Assembly (NCBI RefSeq): GCF_013385825.1
Contig: NZ_JACAPG010000024.1
Coordinates: forward strand, 129,297 to 193,296
Length of the DNA: 64,000 nt
From: Pseudomonas reactans
Lineage (GTDB): Bacteria > Pseudomonadota > Gammaproteobacteria > Pseudomonadales > Pseudomonadaceae
Reading direction: 5' to 3'
Part shown: piece by piece, positions 17,894 to 26,443 of the stretch
How positions within the stretch are numbered: position 1 is the stretch's first letter
Layout of the letters: each line of letters starts with the position of its first letter
Program-made: the position numbers and the translations under genes
Notes under the pieces: model-generated
What the model saw: only the letters and a program-made list of their open reading frames with translations
The model's database searches: none
Told to the model about the DNA's origin: nothing

Positions 17894-17994
17894 ATTTCAA
17901 TGTTTAATTTGAAATGATTTTTGAAATGCCTAAGAGCGAATAAAAATGAAAAAAACGTCTTTTATCGCATGGTTGAATTCTCGGAGCATTCAAC
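17894..17994 (+). promoter_or_regulatory. candidate operator repeats upstream of alkB
   Basis: Two inverted repeats lie in the AT-rich 294-nt gap before alkB. The first is ATTTCAA (17894-17900), 8 nt, TTGAAAT (17909-17915), with a further TTGAAAT at 17921-17927. The second is GTTGAAT (17972-17978), 9 nt, ATTCAAC (17988-17994), 44 nt before the alkB start. They may bind a regulator of the alkane genes; no regulator gene is encoded nearby. Seen in sequence, role inferred. Confidence 0.4.
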
Positions 17995-18037
17995 GCTCCC
18001 TGAACCTACTGTCTTCTGCCCCGCAACGGTGGCTGCC

Positions 18038-19318
18038 ATGAATCAGACTTTGGCAGCTCCAGGCACTTGGACCGACGGCAAGCGTCACCTGTGGTGGTTG
18101 GGCATCATGCCCTTGGCCACGCCTTTGCTGTCTGGTGCACTGGCCATCACCACCGGTATCCAGCAACTCTGGTGGGTCGGCGTGCTGGTGATCTTCGGCC
18201 TGATCCCGCTGATCGATGGCATGCTCGGTGAAGACGTGAGCAACCCGCCGGAATCCGCCGTCAGCCACCTTGAATCCCAAAGCTACTACCGCTGGATCGT
18301 CTACACCGGCGTGCTGTTTGTGATCTCGTCGGTGGTGATCACCGGTTGGCTTGCCGCCGGCGGTATCGAGTGGATCATCCAGGGTGGACTGTTACAGGCT
18401 GCCGCGAACCTGGAACCTTCCAGTTGGCTGTCCCGTGCGGCCAGCTACCTCACCGCGCGCACGCAACTGCATGGCGAGGTGAGCTGGTTCACTTACCTGG
18501 GCATGGCCATGTCGACCGGCGCCGCTACCGGCATCGCGATCAACACCGCCCATGAGCTGGGGCACAAACCCAACGCGCTCGAAGTGTTCCTGGCCAAGGT
18601 CACCCTGGCGCCGACGTTCTACGGGCACTTCTATACCGAGCACAACCGCGGCCATCACGTACGTGTCGCCACGCCGGAAGATCCAGCCAGTTCGCGACTG
18701 GGGGAGAGCTTCTGGGCTTTCCTGCCACGCTCGGTCTGGTTCAGCGCCCGCTCGGCGTGGAACCTGGAGCGCGAACGCCTGCGTAAGCTCGGCCTGCCTG
18801 CCTGGCACTGGCAAAACGGTGTGCTCAGCGCCTGGATGTACAGCGTAGTGCTGTGGGGCGCGATGATCGCCTGGCTGGGGTGGGCGGTGGTGCCGTTCCT
18901 GATCATCCAGGGCATCTACGGTTTCTCGCTGTTGGAAGTGGTGAACTACGTCGAACACTACGGCCTTAAACGTCAGAAGTTGCCCAATGGCCGTTACGAG
19001 CGTTGTTCGCCACGGCATTCATGGAACAGTAACCGCATTGTTACCAATATCTTCCTGTTCCAGTTGCAACGGCACTCCGATCACCATGCCAACCCCACCC
19101 GTAGTTATCAGTCGTTGCGTCATTTTGATGAGTCGCCGCAACTTCCCTATGGTTACGCGAGCATGATTGTCTGGGCGTATGTGCCGTACTTGTGGCGGCG
19201 GCGAATGGATCACCGAGTGTTGAACCATTATGCCGGGGATATCACCCTGACCAATCTTCAGCCCTCACAACGGTTGAAGTACCTGGAGAAGTACAGCAAC
19301 AGCGCCAAACCGTTTTAA
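18038..19318 (+). CDS. alkB: alkane 1-monooxygenase (membrane diiron hydroxylase)
   Basis: A 426-residue integral membrane protein with the complete AlkB iron-ligand set: HELGH (in NTAHELGHK), HNRGHH (in EHNRGHHVRV), LQRHSDHH, and the extra NYVEHYGL motif characteristic of alkane hydroxylases. It hydroxylates the terminal carbon of medium to long alkanes, taking electrons from a rubredoxin that is not encoded in this window. Hydrophobic helices lie before and between the His boxes. The start at 18038 (MNQTLAAPG) gives the usual length; the frame is open to 17921. It is followed by two PraA/PraB-type genes and a FadL porin gene on the same strand. Confidence 0.93.
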   Translation: MNQTLAAPGTWTDGKRHLWWLGIMPLATPLLSGALAITTGIQQLWWVGVLVIFGLIPLIDGMLGEDVSNPPESAVSHLESQSYYRWIVYTGVLFVISSVVITGWLAAGGIEWIIQGGLLQAAANLEPSSWLSRAASYLTARTQLHGEVSWFTYLGMAMSTGAATGIAINTAHELGHKPNALEVFLAKVTLAPTFYGHFYTEHNRGHHVRVATPEDPASSRLGESFWAFLPRSVWFSARSAWNLERERLRKLGLPAWHWQNGVLSAWMYSVVLWGAMIAWLGWAVVPFLIIQGIYGFSLLEVVNYVEHYGLKRQKLPNGRYERCSPRHSWNSNRIVTNIFLFQLQRHSDHHANPTRSYQSLRHFDESPQLPYGYASMIVWAYVPYLWRRRMDHRVLNHYAGDITLTNLQPSQRLKYLEKYSNSAKPF

Positions 19319-19348
19319 GTTCAAGTAACACGTTGTTTGCGTACTCGG

Positions 19349-19369
19349 GGCCTGCGTGCCGCGCAGGCC
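19349..19369 (+). terminator. hairpin after alkB
   Basis: GGCCTGCG (19349-19356) pairs with CGCAGGCC (19362-19369) around a 5-nt loop, 30 nt past the alkB stop. There is no T-run, so it could be a processing or stability hairpin rather than a full terminator. Confidence 0.4.
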
Positions 19370-19451
19370 TCTATCGCCCGGGATTTTTCAGATCGGTTGC
19401 CAGAAAGTTGTTTGACCCGAACAAAAATAATTAAAGGGAAGGACGTACACC

Positions 19452-19946
19452 ATGCAAGCACCTGCCAAATTCACCACACATATCGTATTGGCCGCGCTGG
19501 GCCTGATCGCCTATCACCAGGCCCAGGCAGCGCGCATCGAACCCGCCGGCAGTGCATTTACCGCCCAGGGCCCCATCAGCTTTTCCAAAGGCGCGTTGAT
19601 CAGTGCCGACTGCACCATCAAGGTGGCCGGCAAAGTGGCGGCTGATGGTTCATCGGTCAATGTCGATAAAGTCGAATTCGATGGTGGCCTCAAGTGCAGC
19701 CGGGTGGAAGCCATCAACTTGCCGTGGATCTTGGTCGCCAAGGATACCAAAAGCGGCTCTATGTCGAAGATCAGTGTGGATGTCCACGCGTTTGGTCTGG
19801 GCGGCAAGTGTGGGCCCTCAACGGCCGACGGCACCTGGGATAACGCCACGGGTAAGTTGGAAGCCGCCAACGTCCCGATCGGCGAAGACTGCAAGATCAA
19901 GACGGTGTCGATCAAGATGCCGCCGAACTTCAAAGTTGTTGAATAA
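19452..19946 (+). CDS. praA: PraA/PraB-type alkane-associated secreted protein (first copy)
   Basis: 164 residues with a signal peptide (hydrophobic up to about ...HQAQA, then ARIEPAGSAFTAQG). The mature part shares the pattern I-P-G-FT--G-I, then C-I--G-VAADG and C----INLPW with the next gene, so the two are paralogues. It fits the alkane oxidation protein activator family described in P. aeruginosa, an extracellular protein induced on alkanes that helps their assimilation. The assignment to PraA rather than PraB is from memory of the family and is tentative. The ribosome site is AAGGGAAGGA. Context between alkB and fadL supports a role in handling hydrophobic substrate at the cell surface. 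Confidence 0.65.
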   Translation: MQAPAKFTTHIVLAALGLIAYHQAQAARIEPAGSAFTAQGPISFSKGALISADCTIKVAGKVAADGSSVNVDKVEFDGGLKCSRVEAINLPWILVAKDTKSGSMSKISVDVHAFGLGGKCGPSTADGTWDNATGKLEAANVPIGEDCKIKTVSIKMPPNFKVVE

Positions 19947-20078
19947 GCGTTCGATGTTGTTTCGGTAGTTGAATTGAGATTTGGCTGGAAAGGGAAGTTC
20001 TGCAGTTACACCGTGACCTCTCGATCATGGCCATTACCCCTGGCGAAATGAATTCGCCATAACATGTGAGGAAAAACA

Positions 20079-20588
20079 ATGAAAAGCTTGAAAACTCTCG
20101 TGTCGTTGACTGCTTTGACTGTTTGCATGGGTGCTGCTTCCATGGTGAATGCCGCTACCATTTCTCCTCCTGGCGCGGGTTTCACCACGCCCGCAGGTGC
20201 TATCACTGTTACATCGCCTGCGTCGTTCGGGGCGCCCGTGGCTTGCACCATCGTCTTTACCGGCAGCGTGGCTGCGAGTGGTGCCAACGCTTCGATCACC
20301 GGCGCCACTGTGAGCGGCTCCAACCCACTTTGCGGTGTGCCAGTGTTGCTGGGTTTGCCATGGACCTTGACCGCCTCCACCGCCACCGGGCCTGACACCT
20401 TTGCAGGCACTGTTTCAGGCGTGAACTTCAAGATCGTCAGCAACTGCGCAAGCGCTCCCGCCACCATCAATGTGGTCTACAACAACAGCACCCACACCAT
20501 CACTGTTCCATCGGCACAAACCGTCGGCAGTTGCAAAATCACTGCGCTGACCGCGACGCCAACCCCAACGCTCACTGTCAACCCTTGA
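20079..20588 (+). CDS. praB: PraA/PraB-type alkane-associated secreted protein (second copy)
   Basis: 169 residues beginning with a clear signal peptide (MKSLKTLVSLTALTVCMGAA, cleavage near ...VNAA-TIS). The mature chain is rich in Thr, Ser, Ala and Val and probably all beta, with four cysteines that could form disulfides. It aligns in pattern with the preceding gene (ISPPGAGFT--AGAI, CTIVFTGSVAASG, LLGLPWTL). Members of this family are alkane-induced surface or secreted proteins, and some act as biofilm adhesins. GAGGAAAA precedes the ATG. The gap of 132 nt from the first copy and the hairpin downstream suggest it may be expressed with it. Confidence 0.65.
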   Translation: MKSLKTLVSLTALTVCMGAASMVNAATISPPGAGFTTPAGAITVTSPASFGAPVACTIVFTGSVAASGANASITGATVSGSNPLCGVPVLLGLPWTLTASTATGPDTFAGTVSGVNFKIVSNCASAPATINVVYNNSTHTITVPSAQTVGSCKITALTATPTPTLTVNP

Positions 20589-20626
20589 TAGGCGTGCGCT
20601 TGACGTGATGATCACACGTTGAAACG

Positions 20627-20650
20627 CAAGTGCCCTGCAAAGGGCACTTG
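20627..20650 (+). terminator. hairpin after second pra gene
   Basis: A perfect 9-bp inverted repeat, CAAGTGCCC / GGGCACTTG, with a 6-nt loop, 39 nt after the praB-type stop. No strong T-tract follows. It probably separates the pra transcript from fadL or stabilises it. Confidence 0.5.
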
Positions 20651-20710
20651 TTAAGGCAAGCCAAGACGGTGATTCCGGCTGTGGTGGATAAAAATAATAA
20701 GGAGTGGAGC

Positions 20711-22156
20711 ATGAATAATAAGAAACAACAGGCCCAGGCGTTACTTGGCCTGGCGTTGTTGAGCGGGTTTATGGTCGCAGCCGGGCCCGTTCAGGCTGGC
20801 GGGTACTCGACTCCTACATTTGGCGCGCAAGGCTGGGGCCGTGCGTTTGGCGGTGGTTCACTGTTCAAGAATGACCCTTCTTCAGCCTATAACAACCCGG
20901 CCGCCATGGCGTTCATTGACCAAACCATCGCGCAGCAGAACGTTATCTATGCGCGTATCAATATCAAATTCAAGGGAAATGCCTATGACTACAAAGGGGA
21001 CCCGACGTCCTCCGGGGTCATGGACGAATTCGGCGGTGTGACCTCCACGCCGCGTGAAGGCAATGGGGGTGAAGCGGGCTTTACGGCTTGGTTGCCCACC
21101 GGCTTCCTGGTGATACCCATCAACGACCGTTTCAGTTTTGGCTTGAGTCAGGTCGTTCCGCAGGGCATGAAGTCCACTTGGGATCAGGATTGGAAAGGCC
21201 GTGACTTCGCCGTTGACACCAAAATTGAAACCGTAGGGTTGACCGGTTCGCTGTCGTTCAAGGTCAATGACCAGTTTTCTATTGGTGCAGGTGCCATTGT
21301 TCAGCACAGCACAGGGTTCGTGAGCCAGAACGTCGACCTTTATGCGGCGGCGGCGGTCTCGCCGGGGCTGGGTGGTCTCGGCATCCCGTTCCCATCGGGG
21401 GTAGGGCAGTCGCTGATGCGCGTCAAGGTCGATAACACCTCGGTGGGCTGGTTCGCCGGCCTGGCCTGGAAACCCACTGAGAAAGACACGCTGGGTTTCA
21501 ACTACCACGCCAAGATCAAGAACAAAATGGAAGGCAAATACAACATCTATGCTGATCCAGGCAGCAGGCTGCTGATGACCGATGCCGGAGGGGATGGCTT
21601 GACGCTGGTCGAGCGTGCTTACCCCGGCCTCAAACTGTTTCCGGACGGCGCGAACGCATCCACTCAGTTGGACATTCCGGCCACCGCCGCCATCGACTGG
21701 GTGCATGTGTTCAACGACCGATTCAGCCTCGGCGCCAGTATGCTGTGGACCCAATGGTCGTCATTCAAGGCGCTGACCCTGAAGTCCGATGGCAATACCA
21801 TCGTATCGATTCCCTACAAGTACCGGGACGTCATGATGTATTCCCTCGGGGGCGACTATAAGCTTACCGATGACTTCACCCTGCGCGCCGGTGTTGCCTA
21901 TGACCAGACCCCCACCCGCAATTCCACGCGTGACCCACGTATCCCCGACGGCGATCGTTACTTCGCTTCTCTCGGCTTTGGCTACGATATCAAGGCCATC
22001 CCCGGCTTGAGTATCGACGGTGCCTACTCACGGCAATTTGTCGAGCAGGTGAAGCTCAAAACCGTCAACGTCGACCGCCTGGGCGCGGCGCGCCTGGATG
22101 GCAAAGTCGACAGCAAAGGTGAGGTTGTCAGCCTGTCGGCCACTTACAAGTTCTAA
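20711..22156 (+). CDS. FadL-family outer-membrane hydrocarbon/fatty-acid porin
   Basis: A 481-residue protein with a signal peptide (ending ...GPVQA-GGYSTPT), the conserved FadL N-terminal hatch motif (SAYNNPAAMAF) and a C-terminal phenylalanine (SATYKF) as in outer-membrane barrels. It lets long hydrophobic molecules diffuse across the outer membrane; beside alkB and the pra genes the likely cargo is alkane or fatty acid (AlkL-like job done by a FadL protein). The start at 20711 follows AAGGAGTGGAGC, a strong ribosome site; the longer frame from 20630 has none. Confidence 0.9.
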   Translation: MNNKKQQAQALLGLALLSGFMVAAGPVQAGGYSTPTFGAQGWGRAFGGGSLFKNDPSSAYNNPAAMAFIDQTIAQQNVIYARINIKFKGNAYDYKGDPTSSGVMDEFGGVTSTPREGNGGEAGFTAWLPTGFLVIPINDRFSFGLSQVVPQGMKSTWDQDWKGRDFAVDTKIETVGLTGSLSFKVNDQFSIGAGAIVQHSTGFVSQNVDLYAAAAVSPGLGGLGIPFPSGVGQSLMRVKVDNTSVGWFAGLAWKPTEKDTLGFNYHAKIKNKMEGKYNIYADPGSRLLMTDAGGDGLTLVERAYPGLKLFPDGANASTQLDIPATAAIDWVHVFNDRFSLGASMLWTQWSSFKALTLKSDGNTIVSIPYKYRDVMMYSLGGDYKLTDDFTLRAGVAYDQTPTRNSTRDPRIPDGDRYFASLGFGYDIKAIPGLSIDGAYSRQFVEQVKLKTVNVDRLGAARLDGKVDSKGEVVSLSATYKF

Positions 22157-22220
22157 TGCATGGGGTGGTGGAGCAGTCAGTCAGCGCATCTTTCTGTTGC
22201 TCCGCGGGTTTACCGCATCG

Positions 22221-22242
22221 ACGGGTCGCCCATGCGACCCGT
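22221..22242 (+). terminator. hairpin after fadL
   Basis: ACGGGTCGC (22221-22229) pairs with GCGACCCGT (22234-22242) around a CCAT loop, 64 nt past the fadL stop. It lacks an immediate T-run, though a stretch of seven Ts occurs at about 22291-22297. Confidence 0.45.
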
Positions 22243-22312
22243 TCCAATTCCAACGGCCCACTGAAATCTGCCTGACGGGTTCAGCGGCTATTTTTTTGCC
22301 TGGAAGTTAAAT

Positions 22313-22340
22313 AAAAATTTAAAATAATATTTTAATTTTT
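22313..22340 (+). promoter_or_regulatory. AT-only near-palindrome upstream of fadE
   Basis: Two 14-nt arms, AAAAATTTAAAATA and ATATTTTAATTTTT, form an almost perfect inverted repeat made only of A and T, about 90 nt before fadE. It may be a promoter or nucleoid-protein element. Similar AT-only stretches sit before the BVMO/hydrolase pair and before alkB. Confidence 0.35.
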
Positions 22341-22428
22341 GTTCCCGAGTTTGTAAGGTGGTTTTACGTCGCGGGTCATTCCGACCTGCCGCACCCAAGC
22401 CTTGCCCTGAATCAAGTAGAGGTATCCC

Positions 22429-24954
22429 ATGGTTATCTGGTTATTGGTGGGTTTCGCAGCTGCGATTGCCCTGGCGTATCGACAAGCCGTTGCCCTTCAC
22501 TGGTTGGGTGCAGGCCTGGTCTGGCTGGTAGCGGGTTACCTGCTCAACGTGGTTGCCGGGTTCGGCGCCACCGTCGCGGCGGTGCTGGTGGTCGCGCCCG
22601 CGCTGCTGATGACGATCAAACCCCTGCGCCGCACCCTGCTGACCAGCAAGGCCTTGGGCCTGTTTCGTACGATCATGCCGGCAATGTCGGACACTGAGCG
22701 CGCCGCCATCGAGTCCGGCACCGTGTGGTGGGACGCTGAGCTGTTCAGCGGCAAGCCCGACTGGCAGCGCTTGCTGCAAGCCGCACCGGCCAGCCTGAGC
22801 GCCGAAGAACAAGCCTTCCTCGATAACGAAGTGGAAACCCTGTGCGACATCGCCAACGACTGGGAAACCACCCAGGTGTGGCAGGACATGTCGCCCGAAG
22901 GCTGGCAATACACCAAGGAGGCCGGCTTCCTCGGCATGATCATTCCCAAGCAATACGGTGGCAAAGGCTTCTCCCACTACGCGCACTCGCAGGTGGTGAT
23001 GAAGCTGTCGACGCGTTGTTCGGCGGCGGCGATTTCGGTGATGGTGCCCAATTCCCTGGGGCCGGCCGAGTTGCTGTTGCATTACGGCACCGATGCCCAG
23101 CGCAATTACTACCTGCCGCGCTTGGCCCGGGGTGAAGACATCCCGTGTTTTGCCCTGACCAGCCCGTATGCCGGTTCTGATGCTGGGGCGATTCCCGACC
23201 TGGGCATCGTCTGCAAAGGTAGCCATGAAGGCGAGGACGTCCTGGGCTTCCGTGTGACTTGGGACAAGCGCTACATCACTCTGGGCCCGATTGCCACGGT
23301 GCTTGGCCTGGCGTTTCGCGCAGAAGACCCGGATGGGTTGCTCGGCGCTGCGGGTTCACTCGGCATCACGTGCGCGCTGATCCCGACGTCCCATCCGGGC
23401 GTGAACAGCGGCCGCCGTCACTGGCCGCTGAACGCGGTATTCCAGAACGGCCCTACCACCGGCAAGGATGTCTTCATTCCGCTGGAGTGGGTGATTGGCG
23501 GCCGCGAGCAAGTCGGCAACGGTTGGCGCATGTTGATGGAGTGCCTGGCGGCCGGCCGTGCGATTTCCTTGCCGTCGGCCAACGTCGGCCTGGGCAAGGT
23601 GGCGGTGCGTGGCACCACCGCCTATGCCGCGATGCGCAAACAGTTCGGCCTGCCCATCGGCAAATTCGAAGGCGTGCAGGCGCCCTTGGCGCGCATGGCT
23701 GGGCATCTGTATGCCTGCGATGCGGTGCGCAAGGTGTCGGTGGCGTCCTTGGACGCGGGTGAGAAACCGTCGGTGATCTCGGCGATTGCCAAGTACCACG
23801 TCACCGAGCGTGCGCGGATCATCGTCAATGACGGCATGGACATCGTTGCCGGCAAGGGCATCTGTATGGGCCCCAACAACTTCCTGGCCCGTGCCTACCA
23901 GCAAAGCCCCATTGCCATTACGGTGGAAGGCGCGAACATCATGACCCGCTGCCTGATCATCTTTGGCCAGGGCCTGATCCGTTGCCATCCCTATGTATTC
24001 CGCGAGATGGAAGCGGCGCGCAATCCGGACAAACGTCGAGCGCTGGAAGCCTTCGACAGCGCGATGTTCGGCCATGTGAGCTTTGTGCTGGCCAATACCG
24101 TCCGTGCTGCGGTGCATTCCCTGACAGGAGGCCGATTGATTTCTGCCCCGGCCAAGACCGACCCCGCGCTGGCGTCCTACTACCGCCAGGCTAATCGTCT
24201 GTCAGTGGTGCTCGCGCTGATTTCGGACATTTCCATGGGCGTGCTGGGCGGTGCCCTCAAGCGCAAGGAAAGTATCACCGGGCGTTTGGGCGATATTCTG
24301 TCGCAGCTGTACATTCTGTCCTGCGTGCTCAAGCGTTTTGAGGACGATGGGCGGCCCCAGGCGGATCTGCCGCTGGTGCACTGGGCGGCCCAGGATGCGT
24401 TGCTGCGGGCCCACGAAGCGCTGGCGGAAGTGCTCGACAACTACCCGTCGAAACCTGCCGCAGCGATGCTGCGTGGCCTGACGTTCCCGTTCGGGATCCC
24501 ACTGCGCAAACCCTCGGATCGTCTGCTGGCCCAAGTGGCTGACGTGGTGCAGACACCGGGCGAAACCCGCGACCGCTTGCTGGCCAATTCCTACATCCCA
24601 CGTCCGGAAATCGACAAATTGGCCTACGGCGAACTGGGTTTCCGCCTGCTGCCACAGGTCGAGTTGATCGATGCCCGGCTCAAGCCTGCCGTCAAGCAAG
24701 GCGTGATCGAACCGATGCCGATCTCCGCCACGGCCTTCACCGCTTGGCGCGTCAAGGCGCGCGCGCTGGACTTGATCAGCGATGACGAGGACACCTTGCT
24801 CGGCCGCTACGTGGAATACGCCGACCACGGCATCCAGGTGGATGACTTCCCGCAGGACTTCGGCTTGCTGGAGGCGTTGCAGCAGCGCAAGCAAGCGCTG
24901 GAACCGACGGCGAAACGTCGCACCAGCCAAAGCGAAAACGCCTCGGTGAACTAA
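22429..24954 (+). CDS. fadE: acyl-CoA dehydrogenase, FadE type
   Basis: An 841-residue dehydrogenase of the large FadE class that catalyses the first step of beta-oxidation (acyl-CoA to trans-2-enoyl-CoA, FAD-dependent). The N-terminus has two hydrophobic segments (residues ~1-60) absent from short acyl-CoA dehydrogenases. The core shows FLGMIIPKQYGGKGFSHYAH, the substrate/FAD loop CFALTSPYAGSDAG and the IGKFEGVQAPLARMAG helix; DUF1974-like sequence follows at the C-terminus. It heads a run of five fatty-acid genes on this strand, although a REP pair separates it from the next one. Confidence 0.92.
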   Translation: MVIWLLVGFAAAIALAYRQAVALHWLGAGLVWLVAGYLLNVVAGFGATVAAVLVVAPALLMTIKPLRRTLLTSKALGLFRTIMPAMSDTERAAIESGTVWWDAELFSGKPDWQRLLQAAPASLSAEEQAFLDNEVETLCDIANDWETTQVWQDMSPEGWQYTKEAGFLGMIIPKQYGGKGFSHYAHSQVVMKLSTRCSAAAISVMVPNSLGPAELLLHYGTDAQRNYYLPRLARGEDIPCFALTSPYAGSDAGAIPDLGIVCKGSHEGEDVLGFRVTWDKRYITLGPIATVLGLAFRAEDPDGLLGAAGSLGITCALIPTSHPGVNSGRRHWPLNAVFQNGPTTGKDVFIPLEWVIGGREQVGNGWRMLMECLAAGRAISLPSANVGLGKVAVRGTTAYAAMRKQFGLPIGKFEGVQAPLARMAGHLYACDAVRKVSVASLDAGEKPSVISAIAKYHVTERARIIVNDGMDIVAGKGICMGPNNFLARAYQQSPIAITVEGANIMTRCLIIFGQGLIRCHPYVFREMEAARNPDKRRALEAFDSAMFGHVSFVLANTVRAAVHSLTGGRLISAPAKTDPALASYYRQANRLSVVLALISDISMGVLGGALKRKESITGRLGDILSQLYILSCVLKRFEDDGRPQADLPLVHWAAQDALLRAHEALAEVLDNYPSKPAAAMLRGLTFPFGIPLRKPSDRLLAQVADVVQTPGETRDRLLANSYIPRPEIDKLAYGELGFRLLPQVELIDARLKPAVKQGVIEPMPISATAFTAWRVKARALDLISDDEDTLLGRYVEYADHGIQVDDFPQDFGLLEALQQRKQALEPTAKRRTSQSENASVN

Positions 24955-24968
24955 CTCAACCCCACCCC

Positions 24969-25060
24969 CTGTAGGAGCCGGCTTGCCGGCGATAGCGATC
25001 TGTCAGCAAACACCTCTGTGACTGATGCACCGCCATCGCCGGCAAGCCGGCTCCTACAAG
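24969..25060. repeat. paired REP palindrome
   Basis: Two facing copies of the Pseudomonas REP (GTAGGAGCCGGCTTGCCGGC at ~24971 and its reverse complement ending ~25058), separated by ~40 nt, able to fold into a long hairpin. It lies between fadE and the FabG-like gene. Confidence 0.9.
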
Positions 25061-25096
25061 GGGCGGTTTACACGGCAGGATTGAGTGGAACCCTAT

Positions 25097-26440
25097 ATGA
25101 GCGACAGCTACCTTTCTTTCGTCAATTCCGCCTGGGGCCGTCGCCTGGCCCAGGCCATCGGCTTGCCGCAACCCTTGCCACTGCAACGTCATCGCAGCGG
25201 CCAGCAGGGCTTGGCCAACCCGGTGATCGTCGCCGGGGCAGGGCGCCTGACCGGCGAGGTGCAGCGGATCTTCACGGCAACCGACACCGTCAGTGCCACC
25301 CCGGCCACGCTCAAGGCGCCGTCCACGGTGAAAGTGCAGGGCGCCGTGTATGACGCCAGCGCCGTGGCCGACCTGCAACAGTTGGACGAGCTCTATGTGT
25401 TCTTCCACGCCAACGCCAAGCGCCTTGGCCACCATGGCCGCGTCGTGGTGCTCGGCACCGCACCGGAACATTGCCAGGATTTGCCCCAGGCCATCGCCCA
25501 GCGCGCCCTTGAAGGCTTGGTGCGCTCACTGGCCAAGGAGCTGCGCCGGGCGATCACCGTGCAATTGATCTACGTGGCGCCGGGTGCTGAAGACGCGCTG
25601 GACAGCAGCTTGCGTTTCTTCCTGTCGCGCCGTTCGGCCTATGTGTCGGGGCAGGTGGTGCGCCTGGAAAAACCGGTGGACGGCCCAGTCGCGGTCAATT
25701 GGGACAAACCCTTCGCCGGTCGTCGCGCCCTGGTCACCGGCGCCTCCCGTGGCATCGGCCTGGCGATTGCCCAGGTGTTGGCGCGGGACGGCGCGCACGT
25801 GGTGTGCGTGGATGTGCCCCAGGCCCAGGCAGCGTTGCAACAGGCGGCGGACAGCGTCGGCGGTTCGGCGCTGCCCCTGGACATCACCGCGACGGACGCA
25901 GCCGCACTGCTGCAGGCCCATGTCAGCCAATACGGCGCCTTTGACGTGGTGGTGCACAACGCCGGGATCACCCGTGACAAAACCATCGCCAAAATGACCG
26001 AGGCCGCGTGGCGTAGCGTATTGGCGGTGAACCTCGAAGCGCCGTTGCAGCTCAGCAATGCGTTATTGGACAGCCAAGGCTTGAATCCTGGGGGACGAAT
26101 TGTCTGTGTCTCGTCGATTTCCGGCATCGCCGGCAACCTCGGACAAAGCAATTACGCCACCTCCAAGGCCGGTGTGATCGGCCTGGTGCAGGGCCTGGCA
26201 CCGCGTGCGGCGGCGCAGCAAGTGACGGTGAATGCGGTGGCGCCGGGGTTCATCGAAACCCAGATGACCGCCAAGATCCCGCTGATGATCCGTGAAGCAG
26301 GGCGGCGCATGAATTCGCTGTCCCAGGGCGGGCAGCCGATCGACGTGGCCGAAACTATCGCCTGGCTGGCACATCCGGCGTCCGGCGGGGTCAACGGCCA
26401 AGTCGTACGGGTGTGCGGCCAAAGCCTGCTGGGAGCCTGA
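25097..26440 (+). CDS. high-molecular-weight FabG-like 3-hydroxyacyl dehydrogenase (FabG4 type)
   Basis: A 447-residue protein. Residues ~1-205 form a degenerate Rossmann-like domain; residues ~210-447 are a complete SDR with TGASRGIGLA, VHNAGITRD, the catalytic Ser in CVSSISG and YATSK. The two-domain layout matches FabG4-type enzymes, which interconvert 3-oxoacyl- and (R)-3-hydroxyacyl-CoA or -ACP, usually with NAD(H). The start at 25097 (MSDSYLSFV) is preferred over 25085. It is followed 3 nt later by a MaoC-type hydratase gene. The fadE - fabG4-like - maoC - thiolase set suggests it oxidises (R)-3-hydroxyacyl-CoA in beta-oxidation (inference). Confidence 0.88.
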   Translation: MSDSYLSFVNSAWGRRLAQAIGLPQPLPLQRHRSGQQGLANPVIVAGAGRLTGEVQRIFTATDTVSATPATLKAPSTVKVQGAVYDASAVADLQQLDELYVFFHANAKRLGHHGRVVVLGTAPEHCQDLPQAIAQRALEGLVRSLAKELRRAITVQLIYVAPGAEDALDSSLRFFLSRRSAYVSGQVVRLEKPVDGPVAVNWDKPFAGRRALVTGASRGIGLAIAQVLARDGAHVVCVDVPQAQAALQQAADSVGGSALPLDITATDAAALLQAHVSQYGAFDVVVHNAGITRDKTIAKMTEAAWRSVLAVNLEAPLQLSNALLDSQGLNPGGRIVCVSSISGIAGNLGQSNYATSKAGVIGLVQGLAPRAAAQQVTVNAVAPGFIETQMTAKIPLMIREAGRRMNSLSQGGQPIDVAETIAWLAHPASGGVNGQVVRVCGQSLLGA

Positions 26441-26443
26441 GCC

